A DNA stretch of 18,202 nt from an uncultured Clostridia bacterium (GTDB taxonomy: Bacteria; Bacillota; Clostridia; Lachnospirales; Lachnospiraceae): assembly GCA_947178045.1 (NCBI GenBank), contig CAMWWR010000002.1, forward strand, positions 1 to 18,202, read 5' to 3'. This document shows, one piece after another, positions 14,972 to 18,202 of the stretch (positions within the stretch are counted from its first letter, which is position 1; the number at the start of each line of letters is the position of its first letter). The notes beneath the pieces were generated by a model, which worked only from the letters and a program-made list of their open reading frames with translations, was not told the origin of the DNA and made no database searches. The translations under genes and the position numbers were made by a program.

Positions 14972-16054
14972 TTATCTTTTTATGACGATGTCCCCCTCCG
15001 CTACGCCGCCGGTAATCTCCGTATATTTGCTTCCCGCCAGACCGACCGTAACGAATTTCATCATTTTCAGACCGTTCTCATCCTCACAGTAAACATACTG
15101 CTTGCCGTCCGCGCTGTAGACCGCGGCATTCGGCAGCATCAGCACATCCGGGCGGGAATCCAGCTGAACCGTCACACTGGCGCGCACGCCGACTGCAAGA
15201 GCCAGGTCGGGCTCCTTCAGCGTAAAATAAATGTATTTGTCATCCGGCGCTTCTTCCGGGGACATTACCTGGGTCGCATACTCCTGCCCGTTTCCGGTAG
15301 TCAGAACGACCTCCTGCCCGTTGGTAAAATAGCTTGCTCCTTCTGTTTTATCGCAGCGGAACGCGCATTGCGAGCTGTCCACGACCGTAATGACCTCCGC
15401 CCCGTCGACGGAACGACTGCCCTCCAGACGGCTGCGCACCGAAGAGACAACCCCGTCCATGCCCGCATAGATATAGCAGCCCGCCAGCTGCTCCTCCAGC
15501 TGCTCCACATACAATCCGTCAATATACAGGCTGTCCTCGTAGTTTTGAATCTGGCTCCGGACTCCGCTCTCGATCTGACTGACACGCTCGTCATACTGTG
15601 CTTTTGTCAGCTCTCCCCTGCGGTAGCTCTGCTCCGCTGCCGACAGGTCATAATCCTTCAGCTCGTTCGTCTGGCGCAGGAGAATCTCATTTTTTTCCAT
15701 CCGTTCCGTCAGACTGGCCATCTGACTGTCCAGATCGTCGGTGTACAGTTTTGCAAGCATATCCCCCTGCTTCACGCTGTCCCCCATGGCTACATAAACA
15801 TGCTGAACAGTCCTCGCATTGACCCCAAAGCTCAGGTGCTCTTCCTTCATCTGCGCGTATGTGCAGTACAGGGTCTGTTCGAGCACCACGTCGCCCCTGA
15901 TCACCTGTGCAAGCTCGTAATCCGGTACGGCCTCCGACCGTATCAGCATGATAGTTCCTCCCGTTTCCTCTGCCGGAAGCAAACCGCAGCCGCCAAAAAA
16001 GATCGCCTGCGTCAGCACTGCGGACAGGAGCAGCATCTTTTTCTCTTTTTTCAC
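14972..16054 (-). CDS. Membrane-fusion-type adaptor lipoprotein (first gene of operon)
   Basis: This 360-aa adaptor starts at a GTG at 16054 with GGGGAAAG 6 bases upstream. An in-frame ATG at 16036 has no good site and would remove the basic KKEKK part of the signal peptide. The lipobox is FFGGC, with C23 predicted to be lipidated. Lipoyl-like halves are VQHVYVAMGDSVKQGDMLAKL (near 84-104) and YAGMDGVVSSVRSRLEGSRSVDG (near 198-220), flanking a helical hairpin (about 110-190). The C-terminal portion carries a MacA-like PNAAVYSADGKQYVY and ends in GGVAEGDIVIKR. It is the first of three tandem paralogues of modest mutual similarity, so they are not a recent duplication. Transcription probably starts near 16167. 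Confidence 0.92.
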   Translation of the reverse strand: MKKEKKMLLLSAVLTQAIFFGGCGLLPAEETGGTIMLIRSEAVPDYELAQVIRGDVVLEQTLYCTYAQMKEEHLSFGVNARTVQHVYVAMGDSVKQGDMLAKLYTDDLDSQMASLTERMEKNEILLRQTNELKDYDLSAAEQSYRRGELTKAQYDERVSQIESGVRSQIQNYEDSLYIDGLYVEQLEEQLAGCYIYAGMDGVVSSVRSRLEGSRSVDGAEVITVVDSSQCAFRCDKTEGASYFTNGQEVVLTTGNGQEYATQVMSPEEAPDDKYIYFTLKEPDLALAVGVRASVTVQLDSRPDVLMLPNAAVYSADGKQYVYCEDENGLKMMKFVTVGLAGSKYTEITGGVAEGDIVIKR

Positions 16055-16173
16055 ACGCTTTCCCCATTTCCGTTAATAATCTCGGAGCAATATACTCCGC
16101 AGCAACCAGCAAAAGCCCCGCGGAATCTCCAAAAACGAGTTCCTTGCGAAGCTTTTTGCCGAATTCCTCTTAA

Positions 16174-16202
16174 ATTTTAACAATCCTTACACATAAATAC
16201 AA
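16174..16202 (-). promoter_or_regulatory. Candidate promoter of the exporter operon
   Basis: On the minus strand TTGTAT (16202-16197) and TAAAAT (16179-16174) are spaced by exactly 17 bp. This leaves a leader of about 110 bases before the GTG start of the first adaptor. A small hairpin, CGGAG with CTCCG (16083-16099), lies in the leader. The -35 matches four of six consensus bases and the -10 five of six. Confidence 0.5.
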
Positions 16203-16207
16203 TGGCA

Positions 16208-16224
16208 AATTGTGAAAAACAATT
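16208..16224. promoter_or_regulatory. Inverted repeat, candidate operator of the exporter operon
   Basis: AATTGT (16208-16213) and ACAATT (16219-16224) form a perfect inverted repeat around GAAAA. It sits just upstream of the -35 hexamer of the candidate exporter promoter, a position more typical of an activator than of a repressor. No local regulator can be assigned. The site is short and AT-rich, so chance remains possible. Confidence 0.35.
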
Positions 16225-16291
16225 GATATATTCTGTTTTTTCTTCCATTTCGACAGTCATTTTTTACAATCCGGCGGGGGTTTTATTTTCA

Positions 16292-16422
16292 TTTTCCCGG
16301 CAGAATTCAGTTTTCCCGGCAGAATTCGGATATGAGGCTTAATTGACCGGATACCAGCTATTTTTGCCCTATTTCCCTGCAGAATACTTTTTTGGCATAA
16401 TGCTCTTTTTCCGGCGAAATAC
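16292..16422. repeat. 17-nt degenerate repeat, four copies, in a gene-free stretch
   Basis: TTTTCCCGGCAGAATTC occurs twice exactly (16292-16308 and 16311-16327, period 19). Two diverged copies follow at about 16371-16387 (ATTTCCCTGCAGAATAC) and 16406-16422 (TTTTTCCGGCGAAATAC). They lie in the 439-base stretch 16055-16493 between the membrane-protein stop and the first adaptor start. Apart from these repeats and the candidate promoter and operator, I see no gene or clear terminator there. Confidence 0.75.
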
Positions 16423-16493
16423 TGCTTTTATGCGCTGATGCTTTATGATTTCAGTCGTTTTTACGTGGTTTGTATGGTTTATATAGTTTTTTG

Positions 16494-16967
16494 CTACTTT
16501 TTCCCGATATATGCCAATCCCTCCAGGTACAGAAAACAGATCAGTGCCACCGGATAAATCAAATTCCAAACTGACCAGCAGCCGTCGATCAGCGCCCCGA
16601 TCTGCTGAAATATAAGCACTACGATCCCAAGCTTGATCAGATACCGCCGAAGATATCCACGGCGCACCCTCCGCAGCAGCGCTTTATCCACGGGAATATA
16701 AACGAGCACCGTACTTATGCGCACGGAATTTTCAATCATATAAATATAGGGCTGAATACGAAACATGACCGCCATGCCGAGAAACATCCAGGCTAAAACG
16801 TAAATAACCTTCATATTTTCACTGCCCTCTGCTCCTATCGGAAAAACCGATATAAAACATCCTAAAATGCTCGAAATAATATATAAAATTTTATAAGAAA
16901 GTATCTTTTCCTCACTCACAACTGCCAGCTCACGATCAAACGCCAGAATACGTTCTTGGTCCGTCAT
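16494..16967 (-). CDS. Small four-helix membrane protein beside ABC ATPase
   Basis: The 157-aa protein starts at an ATG with AAGGAG 9 bases upstream. Four hydrophobic segments are visible near residues 26-44, 52-78, 109-127 and 133-155, with a charged N-terminus (TDQERILAFDRELAVVSEEK) and a basic stretch (LLRRVRRGYLRRYL, about 96-109) between helices 2 and 3. It is the last gene in line after the GntR regulator tail and the ABC ATPase, so it is probably that ATPase's membrane partner. It is much shorter than the usual six-helix ABC-2 permease. It could act as a homo-oligomer, be an accessory subunit, or be a regulator of the ATPase. I recognise no named family. Confidence 0.8.
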   Translation of the reverse strand: MTDQERILAFDRELAVVSEEKILSYKILYIISSILGCFISVFPIGAEGSENMKVIYVLAWMFLGMAVMFRIQPYIYMIENSVRISTVLVYIPVDKALLRRVRRGYLRRYLIKLGIVVLIFQQIGALIDGCWSVWNLIYPVALICFLYLEGLAYIGKK

Positions 16968-16990
16968 TTTAATCTTCTCCTTTCTATTTT

Positions 16991-17290
16991 GCGGGACAGC
17001 TATTTTGCCTTTCGGAAAGATTGTTTTGCCTTTCGGAAAGGCCCTCTGTTTTTCAGAGCGGCTATTCTTTCTTCCGAGAAGGCTGTCTTGTCTTTCAGAA
17101 CGGCTGTCCTGCCCTTCAGAATGGTGCCTCGTCTTTCAGAGCAGCTGTTCTGCCCTTCGGAATGGTGCCTCGTCTTTCAGAGCAGCTGTCCTGCCCTTCG
17201 GAATGATATCCCTTCTTTCAGCGCGATTGTCCTGCCTTTCGGAAAGGCTCCTTTCGTCTTTCACAGCGGCTGTCCTGCCTCCCGGAACGA
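16991..17290. repeat. Degenerate tandem array, ~21-nt units in 41-nt pairs
   Basis: About fourteen units of 20-22 bases run through the gap between the ATPase and membrane-protein genes. A higher-order 41-base period is exact for units beginning at 17091, 17132, 17173 and 17214 (the next is at 17257). Odd units resemble TCTTTCAGAGCAGCTGTCCT and even units CCCTTCGGAATGGTGCCTCG. Most units contain a TTCNGAA-like core, and some form the palindrome CCTTTCGGAAAGG. There are no unique spacers, so it is not a CRISPR array. The last units run into the 3' end of the ATPase gene and provide its stop codon. The 294-base stretch holds no convincing gene; plus-strand open frames across it are repeat-encoded. 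Confidence 0.88.
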
Positions 17291-17929
17291 TATGAGCCGT
17301 CCTTCCTCAAGAATGCCGGCATAGTCTGCCTTTTCCTCCAGCTCCTCCTGAATGTGCGTTGTCATGAGAACGGATGCATCCTCCTTTTCCAGAATCCGAT
17401 GGATCAGCCGGAAAAATTCGCGCCGGAAAACCGGATCCATGCCGCCGGTCACTTCATCAAGCAGATACAGCCTTGTATGGTGCGCTATCGCAAACGCCAT
17501 TTGAAATCTCAGATATTCTCCGCGCGAAAGCTTTGCAAGCGGCCTGTCCAGCTTCAGCCCTGACCCGGCAGACATGCTCTGCTCCTCTGCCGCCTGATAA
17601 AAAAGCTCCCAGTCCCATTCCTCGTAGAACGGCGCAAGCAGCTGTGCATTCTGTCTGCCGGTATACATTTTGAAAAACGGTGTCTCATCGGCAACAAACG
17701 CAATTTTGTTCATCAGCTTTGTGTGCGAGGCATGAAGCTCCTCCCCCGAAAACCGGATCGAACCAGTGTACCTCTTTTTTTCGTCCGCAATGTAGTGCAG
17801 CAGCGTCGTCTTACCCGCGCCGTTCTTTCCCGCCAGCCCGACGAGATAACCCTCGGGCACTTCAAATGTTATATTCTGCAGGCAAAAGCCCTTTTCCGCC
17901 CCGCAGACATCCTTCAATTCCAACAGCAT
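17261..17929 (-). CDS. ABC transporter ATPase, YtrB-like
   Basis: The 222-aa ATPase has Walker A GKNGAGKTT (34-42), a signature LSRGE (134-138) in place of LSGGQ, Walker B LYLLDE (154-159), the D-loop region GGMDP and switch H192. The usual Q-loop glutamine region reads FVADETPFF, a form I associate with the GntR-linked YtrB/ABC-2 branch. The ATG follows AGAGGG. It is preceded on the same strand by the end of a GntR-type regulator and followed by a four-helix membrane protein, the usual order of regulator-ATPase-membrane protein operons controlled by cell-wall stress. The last residues (FREAGQPL) and the TGA stop fall inside the tandem array at 16991-17290. The C-terminus may therefore have been truncated or replaced by repeat expansion, although all catalytic motifs are intact. 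Confidence 0.93.
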   Translation of the reverse strand: MLLELKDVCGAEKGFCLQNITFEVPEGYLVGLAGKNGAGKTTLLHYIADEKKRYTGSIRFSGEELHASHTKLMNKIAFVADETPFFKMYTGRQNAQLLAPFYEEWDWELFYQAAEEQSMSAGSGLKLDRPLAKLSRGEYLRFQMAFAIAHHTRLYLLDEVTGGMDPVFRREFFRLIHRILEKEDASVLMTTHIQEELEEKADYAGILEEGRLISFREAGQPL

Positions 17930-17952
17930 AATTATCCCTCTTTTCTGACATT

Positions 17953-18048
17953 GGCTTTTTCCCCGCCGGTTTTCTCTCGTTTCAGTTTTCTCTTATATCA
18001 GCTTTCTCTTCTATCCGTTTTCTCTTCTATCCACTTTTCTGCCCTGCC
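17953..18048. repeat. 16-nt tandem repeat upstream of the ATPase gene
   Basis: The exact 16-base period covers four good units: GTTTTCTCTCGTTTCA (17969), GTTTTCTCTTATATCA (17985), GCTTTCTCTTCTATCC (18001) and GTTTTCTCTTCTATCC (18017), with a diverged unit on each side. It fills most of the 123-base gap between the regulator stop and the ATPase start. On the minus strand it is purine-rich (GGATAGAAGAGAAAAC), so the transcript would carry several GAGAAA runs close to the ATPase ribosome binding site. Confidence 0.8.
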
Positions 18049-18052
18049 GGCT

Positions 18053-18202
18053 TTACTGAGCCTCCATCAGCGCCTCTGCCATGTCAAGCACGTCCTTCCT
18101 GCTCATTCCCGCCTTACGGCAATCGGAGATCAGCTCCGCCATCCGCCGTTCCAGCCCGATATACTGCTTATCGGCGGCGGTATCTTCAAGGAAGGAGAAA
18201 AT
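18053..18202 (-). CDS. C-terminal end of a GntR (YtrA-type) regulator, partial
   Basis: The last 49 codons of a gene cut by the window edge end in TAA at 18055-18053. The visible part is helical and charged (LERRMAELISDCRKAGMSRK, then DVLDMAEALMEAQ). It fits the short C-terminal dimerisation helices of YtrA-subfamily GntR repressors, which end with a K/R-x-x-G-x-S-x-x-E/D-hydrophobic pattern. The DNA-binding winged helix is outside the window, so the call rests on this tail and on the neighbouring ATPase and membrane-protein genes. If correct, it represses the operon until a cell-envelope stress signal is sensed. Confidence 0.6.
   Translation of the reverse strand: MFSFLEDTAADKQYIGLERRMAELISDCRKAGMSRKDVLDMAEALMEAQ

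Noticed and set aside
16083..16099. Riboswitch or attenuator in the exporter leader
   Set aside because: Only a 5-bp hairpin (CGGAG/CTCCG) is visible. No conserved riboswitch core or terminator-antiterminator pair could be drawn.
15687..16112. A 141-codon minus-strand frame beginning upstream of the first adaptor
   Set aside because: It is out of frame with the adaptor lipoprotein, lacks domain motifs and covers the adaptor's signal and lipoyl regions in another frame.
16991..17290. CRISPR array
   Set aside because: Units are contiguous and degenerate with no unique spacers of constant length, and no cas gene is present.
16956..17324. Plus-strand frames with repeating FRTAVLPF/LSEQLF-like peptides
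   Set aside because: The peptides are just the translation of the tandem array in several frames, with no supporting start signal or codon pattern.

Overview
The window looks like a chromosomal stretch from a Gram-positive, gut-type clostridium, most likely Lachnospiraceae-like. The evidence is AGGAGG-type ribosome binding sites, sigma-A-like promoters, secreted proteins with GLUG/CYNxG, SLH and fibronectin domains, a LytTR/GHKL two-component pair, a YtrA-type GntR tail, and adaptor lipoproteins working with an FtsX-type exporter where there is no outer membrane. No rRNA, tRNA, transposase, phage gene or CRISPR array was found.

Layout. Bases 1-5890 (minus strand) hold two large secreted proteins that share an N-terminal beta-sandwich-like domain. 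One (188-3316) has GLUG/CYNxG repeats and a C-terminal FN3 domain. The other (3449-5890) has three SLH repeats for wall attachment and a Cys-rich insert. Directly downstream of each gene lies a nested-palindrome element of about 100 bases, tandemly repeated at the window's left edge. The stems differ between copies but stay paired, and the loop sequence is conserved. Bases 5891-6148 are a divergent regulatory region with an 11-bp direct repeat of 22-bp period, which suits a LytTR regulator. Bases 6149-8186 (plus strand) encode the LytTR response regulator and its GHKL sensor kinase.

Bases 8226-16054 (minus strand) form a tight six-gene exporter operon. In transcription order it encodes three membrane-fusion adaptors (two lipoproteins, then one with an Ala-rich N-terminus), one large FtsX-type permease of about ten membrane segments, and two ABC ATPases. 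The last ATPase carries a C-terminal SpoVT/AbrB-like hairpin domain. Gaps are 17 nt or less, with one 11-nt overlap. A candidate promoter and an inverted repeat lie upstream of the first gene.

Bases 16494-18202 (minus strand) look like a YtrA/YtrB-type mini-operon: the end of a GntR-family regulator (cut by the window edge), an ABC ATPase, and a small four-helix membrane protein. The space after each of these three genes holds its own short degenerate tandem repeat (16 nt; about 21/41 nt; 17 nt), and the middle array supplies the stop codon of the ATPase.

Working together (inference): the two-component system probably controls its own promoter and perhaps the divergent surface genes. The six-gene operon probably exports a hydrophobic compound, peptide or lipid across the cell envelope. 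The GntR/ABC unit is probably an independent stress-responsive transporter. No substrate can be read from the sequence.
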